Positions 17,510 to 26,804 of a DNA stretch of 64,000 nt are shown piece after piece. The position numbers were made by a program, and so were the translations under genes. The notes under the pieces were generated by a model. The model searched no databases. It was not told the DNA's origin and saw nothing but the letters and a program-made list of their open reading frames with translations. The first letter of the stretch is position 1. Each line of letters begins with the position of its first letter. Source of the DNA: Ga0077560 sp046330435 (lineage in GTDB: Bacteria; Actinomycetota; Thermoleophilia; Miltoncostaeales; Miltoncostaeaceae); NCBI GenBank assembly GCA_046330435.1, contig JAXLST010000018.1:1-64000 (forward strand), given 5' to 3'.

Positions 17510-18177
17510 CCGGGCGCCCCGAACCCGCCCGCCGGCCCCGCACACCGCGGGGCCGGGCACGGGCCGCGGCGGACCTGCTGGCCGCCGAGTACCCGCAGAT
17601 CGTGATCCCGCTGGACCACGGCAGCGCGTTCCAGCTGCTGGCCGCCACGATCCTGTCCGCGCAGTGCACCGATGCGATGGTGAACCGCGTGACCCCCGCC
17701 CTGTTCGCCCGGTTCCCGGACGCCGCATCGATGGCGGAGGCCGACCCCGCCGAGCTGGAGGAGCTCATCCGCCGCACCGGCTTCTTCCGGGCCAAGGCGA
17801 AGAGCCTGCTGGGGATGTCCCGCGCGGTGACCGAGCGCTTCGGCGGCGAGGTGCCCGGCCGCATGGAGGACCTGGTGACGCTGCCCGGCGTGGGCCGCAA
17901 GACCGCGAACGTGCTGCTGGGCCACTGGTTCGGCGTGCCGGGCATCGCCGTGGACACCCACGTGCTGCGCCTGTCCGCCCGCCTGGGGCTCACGGCGGAA
18001 ACGGACCCGGTGAAGGTGGAACGCGACCTCATGGAGCTGCTGCCGCGCCGCGACTGGGCGGACACCGGCATGCGGCTCATCTACCACGGCCGCCGCGTGT
18101 GCTTCGCGCGGAACCCGGACTGCGGCGGCTGCGTGCTCGCGGGCTTCTGCCCGTCGAACCGCCTCAGGAGGCGGTGA
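17467..18177 (+). CDS. nth: Endonuclease III (DNA glycosylase/AP lyase)
   Basis: The helix-hairpin-helix LPGVGRKTANVLLG with its catalytic Lys and the catalytic Asp in VDTHVLRLS are intact. The C-terminal [4Fe-4S] site has exact spacing, C-x6-C-x2-C-x5-C (CFARNPDCGGCVLAGFC). The enzyme removes oxidised pyrimidines and nicks at abasic sites in base-excision repair. The start is uncertain. No ATG or GTG lies between the previous stop and the conserved domain. The GTG at 17467, inside the preceding gene, is the nearest in-frame candidate and has no ribosome site, so a rare start just after 17509 is also possible. It overlaps the convergent NUDIX gene by 14 bp. Confidence 0.9.
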   Translation: MVAGEPVLQPQGRLTGRPEPARRPRTPRGRARAAADLLAAEYPQIVIPLDHGSAFQLLAATILSAQCTDAMVNRVTPALFARFPDAASMAEADPAELEELIRRTGFFRAKAKSLLGMSRAVTERFGGEVPGRMEDLVTLPGVGRKTANVLLGHWFGVPGIAVDTHVLRLSARLGLTAETDPVKVERDLMELLPRRDWADTGMRLIYHGRRVCFARNPDCGGCVLAGFCPSNRLRRR

Positions 18178-18604
18178 GCGCCGCCACGACCTCGGCGGCC
18201 ATCGCCCACGTCGCGCGGTGGCTGTCGCGCACCAGCCGGTGCGGGACCTCGGCGACGGGCACCCAGTCGAAGGCGTCGTGCTCGGCCGGGTCGCAGCGCA
18301 CCGCCCCCTCCGGGGCGACCGCGGCGTAGACGGTCTTCAGCAACGTCACCTGCGGGGAGATCACCAGCGCGAGCCCGTCGGCGACCGGGGCGAGGGCGGC
18401 GTCGGCGAGCTCCAGCCCGCTCTCCTCGCGGACCTCGCGCAGGCACGCCTGCGAGGGGGACTCCCCCTCCTCCACCCCGCCGCTCACCGGCTGCCACAGG
18501 GCGGGGCGCACCCCCGGCCGCTCCGGGGCGTGCAGCAGCAGCACACGCACCGTCCCGGCGGCGTCCGGGCGCACCAGCCAGCACTCGACCGAGGGACGGA
18601 TCAC
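18164..18604 (-). CDS. NUDIX hydrolase
   Basis: 146 residues from the GTG at 18604. The NUDIX box is complete (GX5EX7REVREESGL, around residues 41-63) and binds the divalent metals that cleave nucleoside diphosphates linked to another moiety. The sequence around it (VLLLHAPERPG, ALWQPVSGG) resembles MutT-like and dihydroneopterin triphosphate pyrophosphatase-like enzymes, but the substrate cannot be read from sequence. It is soluble and convergent with nth, so housecleaning of damaged nucleotides is plausible but unproven. There is no clear ribosome site. Confidence 0.9.
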   Translation of the reverse strand: MIRPSVECWLVRPDAAGTVRVLLLHAPERPGVRPALWQPVSGGVEEGESPSQACLREVREESGLELADAALAPVADGLALVISPQVTLLKTVYAAVAPEGAVRCDPAEHDAFDWVPVAEVPHRLVRDSHRATWAMAAEVVAALTAS

Positions 18605-18728
18605 GCGGCGCAGTCTGCGGGGGACGGGTGCGGGATGCAACCTCACGCACCGGGCGGGAGGCGGCCGCGGCGCATGGAGCCGATGCCCATATCCGAGTGC
18701 CCGACCCGTGCCCGACCGGAGGTGACCG

Positions 18729-19454
18729 TTGCCCGTGACCGCTCCACGCCGTTCCCTGATCCTGGGTGCAGCCCTGCTGTGCTGCACCGTCGCCGCCCCC
18801 GCGGCGGTCGCCGCCAACGGCGGTGCGGGGGCGGTGTTCACCACGGACTCCCAGGGGCTCGCGGTGAACGAGAACCTGTTCGACACGGCCCTGGACGTGC
18901 ACCTCAACGGCGGCCCGCCGTGCAACTCCAGCGGGAAGGCCGGACTCGCCGACGGCTGGTACGTGTTCCGCGTGACCGACCCGTCCGGGAAGACCGACAT
19001 GACGGCGGACGAGCCGCTCGCCGAGCGCCGGTTCCGCGTCGCGGGCTTCGCGGTGGTGGAGACCTCCGACCCGGTGGACCACCCCATCCGGGCCACCGCC
19101 TGCGGGGCCGTGATGCGGGTGGGGCCGTTCACCGCCGGCAGCGCCAACGGCGTCTACAAGCTGTGGGTCGCCCCGGACGGGACGGCGGCGCGGAAGGCCC
19201 GGAAGAAGGACCGCGGCGGGGTGTTCAACCCGTGCCGTTCCAAGACGGACAACTTCCGCCTGCGGCTCGCCGACGACGGCAGCAACGGCGGCGGCGAGTA
19301 CCTCATGCCCCCTCCGGACCCCACGCCCGCGCCGCCCCCGTCGACCGGGACCGGCCAGCCGACGAAGCCGTACAAGGGCAAGAAGCCCTGCAAGGGCGGC
19401 GGCACCACGGACCCCGCCCCCACGCCGGCGCCCGACCCGGGCCCGACGCTCTAG
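18729..19454 (+). CDS. Secreted protein with Pro-rich C-terminus, function unknown
   Basis: 241 residues. TTG start at 18729, supported by GGAGGTG 5 nt upstream. A signal peptide occupies residues 1 to about 29. The middle (about 30-190) has a beta-rich look with conserved-seeming cysteines. The C-terminal 50 residues are Pro/Thr/Lys-rich and low complexity (PPPDPTPAPPPSTGTG). No catalytic motif is seen. It is probably an exported wall-associated or extracellular protein. A strong hairpin follows. Confidence 0.75.
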   Translation: MPVTAPRRSLILGAALLCCTVAAPAAVAANGGAGAVFTTDSQGLAVNENLFDTALDVHLNGGPPCNSSGKAGLADGWYVFRVTDPSGKTDMTADEPLAERRFRVAGFAVVETSDPVDHPIRATACGAVMRVGPFTAGSANGVYKLWVAPDGTAARKARKKDRGGVFNPCRSKTDNFRLRLADDGSNGGGEYLMPPPDPTPAPPPSTGTGQPTKPYKGKKPCKGGGTTDPAPTPAPDPGPTL

Positions 19455-19473
19455 CGGAGCGGGCGGACCGCGC

Positions 19474-19505
19474 CGGCCGGGGCCGTGTGCCCCGAGCCCC
19501 GGCCG
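19474..19505. terminator. Bidirectional GC hairpin between convergent genes
   Basis: CGGCCGGGGC and GCCCCGGCCG form a perfect 10-bp stem with a 12-nt loop, midway between two convergent secreted-protein genes. It could stop transcription from both sides. Confidence 0.6.
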
Positions 19506-19521
19506 CGCGGTCCCGAGGGCG

Positions 19522-20478
19522 TCAGCCCTCGTAGGTGACGGTGGCGTGGTGCACGCCCTGCGGCACCGTCAGATCCGTCACGTCCACCTTGACCTCGCTC
19601 GCCCCCTGGGGGAGAGCTGAGTCCGGACGCGCGATGGCACCGACGACGTTGTTCGCGGCGTCGTAGAAGACAACCCAGGACCGGCGCGTGACCGTCTTGG
19701 AGAGCGAGCTCACCACCTGGCCCTTCACACCGGCTGTGGTGATCTGACCGCCGTCGAACGTGCCGTTCACCAGGATCGGGTTGGGGCTGACGATCGGGAG
19801 GGCCTCGTTGTTCTTCTCGAGTCCGAAGCCGGCCGTCGCGGTCACCGTCGCCGACGTGGGCGCGACGCTGCCCGGATTCAGGACGACGTTATCTCCGATG
19901 GTCAGGGTCTGGCCGGCCGGGATCCGCCGGATGAGCTGACGCTCGATGGTCTGCACGCCAGCGGGGGTGGTCATCGTCACCGTGACCTTCACCGAGTAGG
20001 CGTCGAGGACGGGGTCGGGGTTCGTGACGGTCGCGGCCCACGCGAAGGCGGTCGTGCCGAGTCTCCCCTGGAGGATGGGTCCGGCGACGAGCTTGGAGGT
20101 CACCCCGACCGACGGCGGCAGCACGCGCGCGACGCTCACCGTGCGCTTGGTGATACCGCTGCAGACCGCGGTGATGCGGTAGCGCTTGGGGGGGAGCGTG
20201 GTGGGCAGCTTGACCTTCGTGACCGTGTTCTTGCCGAGGACGCCGAGCTTGACGCGGGCGTTCACGCCCTTCACGCCGGCGACGCGGACGACGCAGGTCC
20301 GGGAACGGCGCAGGGACGCCGGGACAGAGGCCCCGACCGCGACCCGAAGGGAGGTGCCGGCCTTCGCCGACTTCGCCGGCTGCAGCCGCACCGTCGAGGA
20401 GGTCTGGGCCCCCGTGGCAGCGGGCAGCGCCAGGAGTACGGGTAGGGCGGCCGCGGCCGCCAGGTGACGCCTCTTCAT
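19522..20478 (-). CDS. Secreted beta-rich protein, function unknown
   Basis: 318 residues. A signal peptide at residues 1-24 (AAAAALPVLLALPAATGAQ) is followed by two apparent domains. The first has a Cys pair (about residues 62 and 106) and Lys/Val-rich strands. The second resembles immunoglobulin-like or FxLYD-type domains (WAATVTNPDPVLDAYSVKVTV, WVVFYDAANNVVG). Such domains are usually structural or adhesive. No enzymatic motif is visible. Codon use is slightly less GC-extreme than in neighbouring genes. It is monocistronic. Confidence 0.75.
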   Translation of the reverse strand: MKRRHLAAAAALPVLLALPAATGAQTSSTVRLQPAKSAKAGTSLRVAVGASVPASLRRSRTCVVRVAGVKGVNARVKLGVLGKNTVTKVKLPTTLPPKRYRITAVCSGITKRTVSVARVLPPSVGVTSKLVAGPILQGRLGTTAFAWAATVTNPDPVLDAYSVKVTVTMTTPAGVQTIERQLIRRIPAGQTLTIGDNVVLNPGSVAPTSATVTATAGFGLEKNNEALPIVSPNPILVNGTFDGGQITTAGVKGQVVSSLSKTVTRRSWVVFYDAANNVVGAIARPDSALPQGASEVKVDVTDLTVPQGVHHATVTYEG

Positions 20479-20604
20479 CTCGTTCGACCCCCGTCCGTGG
20501 TCATGTGTTCCGCACAGCGAATTCGATCCTCCCCGCGCGGGTCGGGAAAACGCAAGCCCGCGCCGAGTGCGAACGGCCCCGTTCGGGCGACGCCGTGCGG
20601 CATC

Positions 20605-21378
20605 TCAGCCGCCGGCGCGGCCGCCGTCCATGCGCCCGGCCGCCACCACGCGCTGCAGGAAGCGCTGCGTGCGCTCCTCCTGGGGGGCCGTGAAGATGCG
20701 CTCGGGAGGGCCCTCCTCCAGGATCCGGCCCTCGTCCAGGAAGCACACGCGCCGGGCGATGTCCCGGGCGAACCCCATCTCGTGGGTCGCGATGACCATT
20801 GTCATCCCCCCTTCGGCGAGGCCCCGGATCATTTCCAGCACATCCGCCACAAGTTCCGGGTCGAGGGCGCTGGTGATCTCGTCCAGCAGGAGCAGCTCGG
20901 GCTTCATCGCCAGGGCGCGGATGATCGCGACGCGCTGCTGCTGGCCGCCGGAGAGCCGGTCGGGGTAGTCCTTCGCCCGGTCCGCCAGGCCGAACCGCTC
21001 CAGCAGCGCCATGGCCTCGTCCCGGGCCTCGGTGCGGGACCGCCCCAGGGCCTTCACCGGGCCCAGGGTCACGTTGCGCAGCACGGACATGTGCGGGAAC
21101 AGGTTGTAGGACTGGAACACGATGCCCACCTGGCGGCGCACCGCGTTCACGCGCACGCCGCGGCCCGTGATGTCCTTCCCCCCCAGCGCGATGCGGCCCG
21201 CGTCGATGGGTTCCAGCAGGTTGATGCAGCGCAGCAGCGTCGACTTGCCCGACCCGGATGCGCCGATGAGGCACACCACCTCGTGGGGCGCGACGGCCAG
21301 GTCGATGCCGCGCAGCACGGGTTTGCGGCCGAAGGACTTGTGGACGCCCTCGACGACCAGCCCCGCCTCGCCGGTCAT
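20605..21378 (-). CDS. Polar amino acid ABC transporter ATPase
   Basis: 257 residues. The ATG overlaps the permease stop (ATGA). It has Walker A GASGSGKST, Q-loop, signature LSGGQQQR, Walker B LLLLDEITSALD, and the switch His in IATHEMGFA. VFQSYNLFPHMSVLRNV is typical of the GlnQ/HisP group that energises amino acid import. It is the last gene of the operon (binding protein, permease, ATPase). Substrate specificity cannot be read from the ATPase. Confidence 0.93.
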   Translation of the reverse strand: MTGEAGLVVEGVHKSFGRKPVLRGIDLAVAPHEVVCLIGASGSGKSTLLRCINLLEPIDAGRIALGGKDITGRGVRVNAVRRQVGIVFQSYNLFPHMSVLRNVTLGPVKALGRSRTEARDEAMALLERFGLADRAKDYPDRLSGGQQQRVAIIRALAMKPELLLLDEITSALDPELVADVLEMIRGLAEGGMTMVIATHEMGFARDIARRVCFLDEGRILEEGPPERIFTAPQEERTQRFLQRVVAAGRMDGGRAGG

Positions 21379-22250
21379 GCGATCGCCCCCCCGGCCTGGC
21401 GGCGACGGCGGTCGCGCGCGATGAGCCAGTCGGTGAACCGGGTCATGGGGATGGTGATCGCCAGGAAGAACAGGCCGGTCACCACGTACGGCGTGTAGTT
21501 GAAGGTGGCCGCGACGTCGATGGACGCCTGGTTGAGCGCCTCCACCACTCCCAGCTGGAACACCAGCGCGGTGTCCTTCTGCAGGCCGATGAAGTCGTTG
21601 AGCAGCGGCGGGATCACCCGGCGCACCGCCTGCGGCAGCACCACGTGCCGCAGCGACTGGAACCGCCCCAGCCCGAGCGACCGGGCCGCGGCGTCCTGGC
21701 TGGGGTGCACGGAGTCGATGCCGGCGCGGTACACCTCCGACACGTAGGCGCTGTACACGAGCACCAAGGACACGCCGCCCCAGAACATGACGTCGTCTGG
21801 GATGCCCTCCACCTGCAGCGCCGGGACCCCGAAGCCCAGCAGCACGACCAGCAGGATCGTGGGGATGCCGCGGAACACGTCGGTGTAGATCACCGCGAGC
21901 GCGCGCACCGGGAAGAACACGGGGCCCGGCAGGCTGCGCATGACCGCGATGATCAGGGCCAGGACCAGCACGATGGCCTCGACCACCATGAACAGCTTGA
22001 TGTTGGTCTTGAAGGCCTCGCCGATGCCGTCGAACGAGTCGTCGAACTGCGCCCGGTCGAAGAAGTTGGCCTTCACCTCGGGCCACCCGGGGCTCTTGGG
22101 AATGAGCCAGACCAGCAGCCCGACGACGACCGCGGTCGACGCCAGCGCGATGAGCGACGACGTGAGCGCGGCCGTCCGGCGGCCGCCGGCGCCCGCGAGG
22201 ATGCGCGAGCGCCGGGAGCCGGGGTCAGGCGGCGGTGCGGGGTCCGCCAC
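21375..22250 (-). CDS. Polar amino acid ABC transporter permease
   Basis: 291 residues, GTG start at 22250. One N-terminal helix (about 33-50) is followed by a HisM/GlnP-type permease domain of about five helices, with the EAA-like loop around VYRAGIDSVHPSQDAAARSLGLG. The N-terminal extension with a large loop between the first two helices is longer than in minimal permeases. Only one permease gene is present, so the channel is presumably a homodimer. It starts 9 bp after the binding-protein gene. Confidence 0.92.
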   Translation of the reverse strand: MADPAPPPDPGSRRSRILAGAGGRRTAALTSSLIALASTAVVVGLLVWLIPKSPGWPEVKANFFDRAQFDDSFDGIGEAFKTNIKLFMVVEAIVLVLALIIAVMRSLPGPVFFPVRALAVIYTDVFRGIPTILLVVLLGFGVPALQVEGIPDDVMFWGGVSLVLVYSAYVSEVYRAGIDSVHPSQDAAARSLGLGRFQSLRHVVLPQAVRRVIPPLLNDFIGLQKDTALVFQLGVVEALNQASIDVAATFNYTPYVVTGLFFLAITIPMTRFTDWLIARDRRRRQAGGAIA

Positions 22251-22259
22251 GGTCGTTCA

Positions 22260-23120
22260 CTACCTCAGGAACGGCGCCGACGCGCCCGCGAGCCACTTCT
22301 GCTCGAGCTTCTTGAGGGTCTTGTCGCGGCGCATCTGGCGCAGCGCCTTGTTGACGCAGCTCATCAGCGGGCTGCCCTTCTGCGCGACGGCCCCGAAGTA
22401 CTCGGGGTTCGCCTCGGCGGGCAGCTGCCCCACGATCTTGCCGTTGGGCACCTGCACCGCGGTGACGAAGTAGGCGGTGGGCAGGTCGACCACCACGGCG
22501 TCGATCTGGCCGTTCTTCAGCGCGTTCACCGCGTTGACGTTGTTGGGGTACACCCGCGGCGTCTGGTCGGGCTTGATGCGCTGGTTGATCGCGTCGAGGC
22601 TGGTGGTGCCCCGCATGGCGCCGAACCGGTACGGCTTGAGGGCCGCGATGGTGCGGGCGCGGGCGATGGGCGTCCCGTTCCGCACGACCACGGCCTGCGT
22701 CACGTTGTAGTACGAGAGGCTGAAGGCCACGTTGCGGGCGCGGGCCGGGCTGTAGGAGACCTGGTTGAAGAACAGGTCGAAGTCCTTGTCGCCGGGCGCG
22801 AACGACTTGTCGAACGGGGTGTAGACCCACTTCACCTTGTTCCGGGCGAAGCCGATGCGGCGGGCGACCTCGTAGGCCACGGCGGACTCGTAGCCCTTCC
22901 CGGTGGACGGGTCGTTGATCTTCCACGGCGGGTTCTTCTCACCGCCGCCGAACCACGGCGGGAACGCCGGGTTGTCGGTGCTGAGGGTCAGCACGCCCCG
23001 CTCCTGCAGGGCGGACGAGCCCGAGAGGCTGCAGACGGGCTTCGTTGCGGCCGCGGCCTGGCCTGCGAGGAGCAGCGGCACAGCGACGGCGGTGGCGGCG
23101 AGCAGGGACCGGCGCACCAT
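22260..23120 (-). CDS. Extracellular amino acid-binding protein (SBP family 3)
   Basis: 286 residues. Signal peptide at residues 1-24 with no lipobox (the mature protein begins about ATKPVC), so it is probably free or anchored otherwise. The SBP_bac_3 pattern is present: GVLTLSTDNPAFPPW at the start of lobe 1, GYESAVAYEVARRIG, FDLFFNQVSYSPARARNVAFS, then lobe 2 from about VVRNGTPI. The ligand should be a polar amino acid or related compound. It is the first gene of the three-gene importer operon. The promoter must lie in 23121-23304. Confidence 0.9.
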   Translation of the reverse strand: MVRRSLLAATAVAVPLLLAGQAAAATKPVCSLSGSSALQERGVLTLSTDNPAFPPWFGGGEKNPPWKINDPSTGKGYESAVAYEVARRIGFARNKVKWVYTPFDKSFAPGDKDFDLFFNQVSYSPARARNVAFSLSYYNVTQAVVVRNGTPIARARTIAALKPYRFGAMRGTTSLDAINQRIKPDQTPRVYPNNVNAVNALKNGQIDAVVVDLPTAYFVTAVQVPNGKIVGQLPAEANPEYFGAVAQKGSPLMSCVNKALRQMRRDKTLKKLEQKWLAGASAPFLR

Positions 23121-23304
23121 GGGACCTCCGTGATCAGGGGTCGGGAGAGGCCGCGGAATCTACCAACCGGCCGCGCGGCCGGTTGGGTGTGCCGCGGCCC
23201 GCGGGTGCGATGGGCTTGCGCAATGCCGGCGGCTCACTTGCGGCACCCCGGGCGCCGATGCTCCCTGGGCAGGTCACGGACGGATCCGCCCCCCATCACG
23301 GACG

Positions 23305-25671
23305 ATGAGACCGAACCCCTCGCACCCCACCTCACCCAGCTGGCAGGCCCTGGGCCGCCGGCTGCGCACCCTCCAGCTCATCCAGCTGGGCGGCCTGATC
23401 ATGCTGGGGCTCATCGGGCTCGCCATGAGCCTGTGGTTCGGCGGGACGATCACCCGCGCCGGCGAGCGGCAGGCGGTGTACGAGGAGCAGTACCGCCAGC
23501 TCGTGGGCATCAACCAGGACCTGCGCCGGCTCGAGGCGGAGTACTGGCGGGCCCGCGCGGAGGGCAGGGCGGGGATCCCCGCCTCGGTGATCCTCACCTT
23601 CGTGGGCGCCGCGGGCCGCATCGAGCGCGTCGCCGCCCAGGACACCTCGACGAACCCCGAGGAGGTCCGGGTCCGCGACGCGTCGCTGCGCTTCTTCCGG
23701 AACATCCTCACCGTCGCGACCGCCCCCGGGCAGGCCGGGGACGGCGAGGTCCAGCAGCTGTACGGCACGATCCCCGAGCTGGGCACGTCGTTCGGCCGGT
23801 GGGTGGAGCTGAACGGCGAGGAGGTTGTGGCCGCGCGGGAGGACGCGTCGGCGGCCTCCAGGCTCTACACGCGCGCGCTCGCCGCGACCATCGTGCTGCT
23901 CATCCTGGGCGCCATCGTGCTGTGGTGGCGCATCGAGCGCGCCAGGGCCCGCGCGATCGCGGCCGCGGAGGGCCGGGAGCGGCGCTTCGCCGCCCTCGTG
24001 CAGAACTCCTCGGACCTGGTGCTGGTGGTCGACGAGGCCGGCGTGGTCGCCTTCGCGTCTCCCGCCTCCGAGCGGCAGCTCGGCACCGTGCCGCAGCGCG
24101 TCGAGGGCCGCGAGCTCACCACGATGGTCCACCCCGACGATGCGGCCCAGGCCTCGCTGCTGGTGGGGCTGCGCGGCGGCGGGCACACCGGCGACCCCGT
24201 CACCGTGCGGCTGCTGCACGCCGACGGGCAGTGGCGGTGGATGGAGATCGTGGCGACCGACCTCACCGCCGAGCCGTCCGTGCGCGGCGTCGTCCTGAAC
24301 ACCCGGGACGTCTCCGACCGCCGGGCGGTGGAGGACCAGCTCGCCCACCAGGCGTTCCACGACGCCCTCACCGGCCTGGCGAACCGCGCCCTGTTCGAGG
24401 ACCGGGTCGAGCACGCGATCGAGCGGAACCGGCGCGAGGGGCGGCCGGTGGCGATGATGCTGCTGGACCTCGACGACTTCAAGACGGTCAACGACAGCCT
24501 GGGGCACCAGGCCGGCGACCAGCTCATCCGGCAGGTCGCGCGGCGCATCCGCGGCGCCCTGCGGTCGGGCGACACCGCCGCCCGCCTGGGCGGCGACGAG
24601 TTCGCGATGCTGCTGGAGACCTGCGACGGCGAGGACGACGCCTCCCAGGCCGCGATGCGCGTGCTGCGGGCGGTGTCGGAGCCCATCACCCTCGAGGGGT
24701 ACGAGATGGTGGTGCGCGGGAGCCTCGGCATCGCCGTGGCCCGCAGCTCCGAGGCCGACGCGGACGAGATGCTGCGCTCCGCCGACATCGCCATGTACGC
24801 CGCCAAGGCGCGCGGCCGCGGCGGGTTCGAGCTGTTCCGCCCCGAGATGCAGGACCTCGCCCGGGAGCGGCTGGAGCTCAAGGCGGACCTGGACCACGCC
24901 CTGCCCCGGGGCGAGTTCTTCCTCAACTACCAGCCCATCGTGGAGCTCGACTCCGGCGCGGTGAGCGGCGTCGAGGCCCTCCTGCGCTGGCAGCACCCCT
25001 CCCGGGGGCTGGTGCGCCCCGACGAGTTCATCCCGCTCGCCGAGGAGTCGGGCCTCATCGTCCCGATCGGCCGGTGGGTGCTGGAGCGCGCCTGCGTGGA
25101 CGCCCGCCGGTGGCTCACCGTCGCGTGCAACCCGGACACCTTCTACGTGAGCGTGAACGTCTCGCCGCGCCAGCTGGACGACCCGGACCTGCCGGACGTG
25201 GTGGAGGGCGCCCTGCGCACCGCCGGGCTGCCGGCGCGGGCGCTGGTGCTCGAGGTCACCGAGAGCGTGCTCATGAACGACCCGGAGCGCACCATGCGCA
25301 CCCTCGAGGCCCTGCGGGACCTCGGCACGCGCATCGCCATCGACGACTTCGGCACCGGGTACTCCTCGCTGTCCTACCTGGGGCGGCTGCCGATCGACCT
25401 GGTGAAGATCGACCGCAGCTTCGTGAGCGGCGTGGGCAGCGCGGAGCGGGACAAGGACCTGGCGGCGATGATCGTGCAGCTGGTCGGGGTCATGAACTTC
25501 GAGGCGATCGCCGAGGGCATCCAGGCCGTCGAGCAGGTGCAGGGCCTGCAGCGCCTCGGTTGCGCCCTGGGCCAGGGCTTCTACTTCTCGCGTCCGGTCG
25601 CGCCCGACCAGATCGACACGCTGCTGGCCTCCGAGCGCCGCGAGCGCGGACTGGACGTGCTCCAGCCGTAA
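23305..25671 (+). CDS. Membrane PAS-GGDEF-EAL cyclic di-GMP protein
   Basis: 788 residues. Two membrane helices (about 29-50 and 192-210) bracket an external sensor domain of about 140 residues. A PAS domain (about 225-345) follows. The GGDEF motif is intact (GGDEF, 429-433). The EAL domain has EAL at 557-559, DDFGTGYSS from 680, and KIDRSFV. Both cyclase and phosphodiesterase sites look competent. This is the second bifunctional c-di-GMP protein in the window and, unlike the one at 13890, it senses an external signal. It is monocistronic. The ATG has only a weak ribosome site. Confidence 0.93.
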   Translation: MRPNPSHPTSPSWQALGRRLRTLQLIQLGGLIMLGLIGLAMSLWFGGTITRAGERQAVYEEQYRQLVGINQDLRRLEAEYWRARAEGRAGIPASVILTFVGAAGRIERVAAQDTSTNPEEVRVRDASLRFFRNILTVATAPGQAGDGEVQQLYGTIPELGTSFGRWVELNGEEVVAAREDASAASRLYTRALAATIVLLILGAIVLWWRIERARARAIAAAEGRERRFAALVQNSSDLVLVVDEAGVVAFASPASERQLGTVPQRVEGRELTTMVHPDDAAQASLLVGLRGGGHTGDPVTVRLLHADGQWRWMEIVATDLTAEPSVRGVVLNTRDVSDRRAVEDQLAHQAFHDALTGLANRALFEDRVEHAIERNRREGRPVAMMLLDLDDFKTVNDSLGHQAGDQLIRQVARRIRGALRSGDTAARLGGDEFAMLLETCDGEDDASQAAMRVLRAVSEPITLEGYEMVVRGSLGIAVARSSEADADEMLRSADIAMYAAKARGRGGFELFRPEMQDLARERLELKADLDHALPRGEFFLNYQPIVELDSGAVSGVEALLRWQHPSRGLVRPDEFIPLAEESGLIVPIGRWVLERACVDARRWLTVACNPDTFYVSVNVSPRQLDDPDLPDVVEGALRTAGLPARALVLEVTESVLMNDPERTMRTLEALRDLGTRIAIDDFGTGYSSLSYLGRLPIDLVKIDRSFVSGVGSAERDKDLAAMIVQLVGVMNFEAIAEGIQAVEQVQGLQRLGCALGQGFYFSRPVAPDQIDTLLASERRERGLDVLQP

Positions 25672-25752
25672 CGGCGGCCGGCCGGGGGTGACCGGGGCGG
25701 TGGGTAGGATCGGCACGGTCCGGCACACCCCCGTACGGAGCCCTCACCACCG

Positions 25753-26799
25753 ATGCGCCGCACTCCCTCACTGCGCCGATGGCAGGTCGCGGTGCCCCTG
25801 CTCGTGGCGCTGTCGCTCGCCGGCACCGTGGCGGGCTGCGCGATGGTGGAGTCCGACGTGTCCGGCAAGGCGCGGGATGCGCTTGCCGCCAAGGGGATCG
25901 AGGGCGTCGAGGTCTCGGTGCGGTACCGGGACGTCACGCTGCGGGGCCCCGCCGCCCTGCGGGACCGGGCGCTCGCCGCGGTGTCCGCCCTCGGGGCCGT
26001 GCACGACGCCTCCTACGCGCCCACCACCAGCGCGCCGGTGGCCGTCGCGCCCGCGCTCGGGGCGCGGTGGGACGGGCGCCGCCTGGTGCTCACCGGCACG
26101 GTGTCGAGCGCCGCGCAGCGCACCCAGCTCGCCGACGCGGCGCGGGCGGTGCGCCCCGCCGTGACCGTCGACGACCGCCTGGACGTCGACGCGGACGCGA
26201 CCGCGGTGGACACCCGCCGCCTGCGGCTGCTGGGCGCGGTGGTCACGGCGATGCCCGGCGCCCTGCGCGGCGGCAGCGCGTCCCTCGACGGCGCGCAGCT
26301 CACGGTGGCCGGCGAGCGCCGCGCAGCCGGGCCCGGCGCGCTCCGCGACCCCCTGGCGGCCGCGAAGGCCGGCGGGCTGGAGGTGACCGACAACACCGTG
26401 CCGGGCGCCGCCGACTCCGCGCAGCCGCAGTGGTGGAGCAGCGGCTCGACGCCCTGCTGGCCGGCACCACCATCCGGTTCGACACGGCCTCCGCCGACAT
26501 CCGCCGGAGTCGGTGGGCCTCGTCGACCGCGTCGCCGCCGTGGTCCGGCCGCCCTCCGGCCAACCTGATCCTCGATCCGTGGAGGGCCACACCGACAACC
26601 AGGGAAATGCGGTGCGCAACCAGAACCTGTCACCGCGGGCGCGCACGCGCCGTGGTCGACGCCCTCGTCGCGCGGCGTGCCGCGGGGCGGGTTGGTGGCG
26701 GAGATCGGGTACGGCGTCGCGGCCGGTGGCGGGGACAACGGCACGCAGGCCGGCCGGGAGCAGAACCGGCGGATCGCGTTCACGGTGCTGGGGGGCTGA
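25753..26799 (+). pseudogene. BON-domain/OmpA-like envelope protein, OmpA part frameshifted
   Basis: The first 225 codons from the ATG at 25753 read cleanly: lipoprotein-type leader (SLAGTVAGC), then two BON-like modules (residues about 35-225). The C-terminal OmpA/peptidoglycan-binding domain is then split over three frames. LDALLAGTTIRFDTASADI is in one, EGHTDNQGNAVRNQNLS in a second, and GYGVAAGGGDNGTQAGREQNRR back in the original, ending at the TGA 26797-26799. At least four indels that sum to zero are needed. Intact, it would be a lipoprotein of about 345 residues bridging membrane and peptidoglycan. Decay and sequence error are both possible. Confidence 0.75.
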
Positions 26800-26804
26800 A
26801 CCGA

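Noticed and set aside
21645..25691. 1348-codon plus-strand open frame across the amino acid importer and the GGDEF-EAL gene
   Set aside because: It is the antisense or out-of-frame shadow of four genes with complete motifs. High GC removes stop codons.
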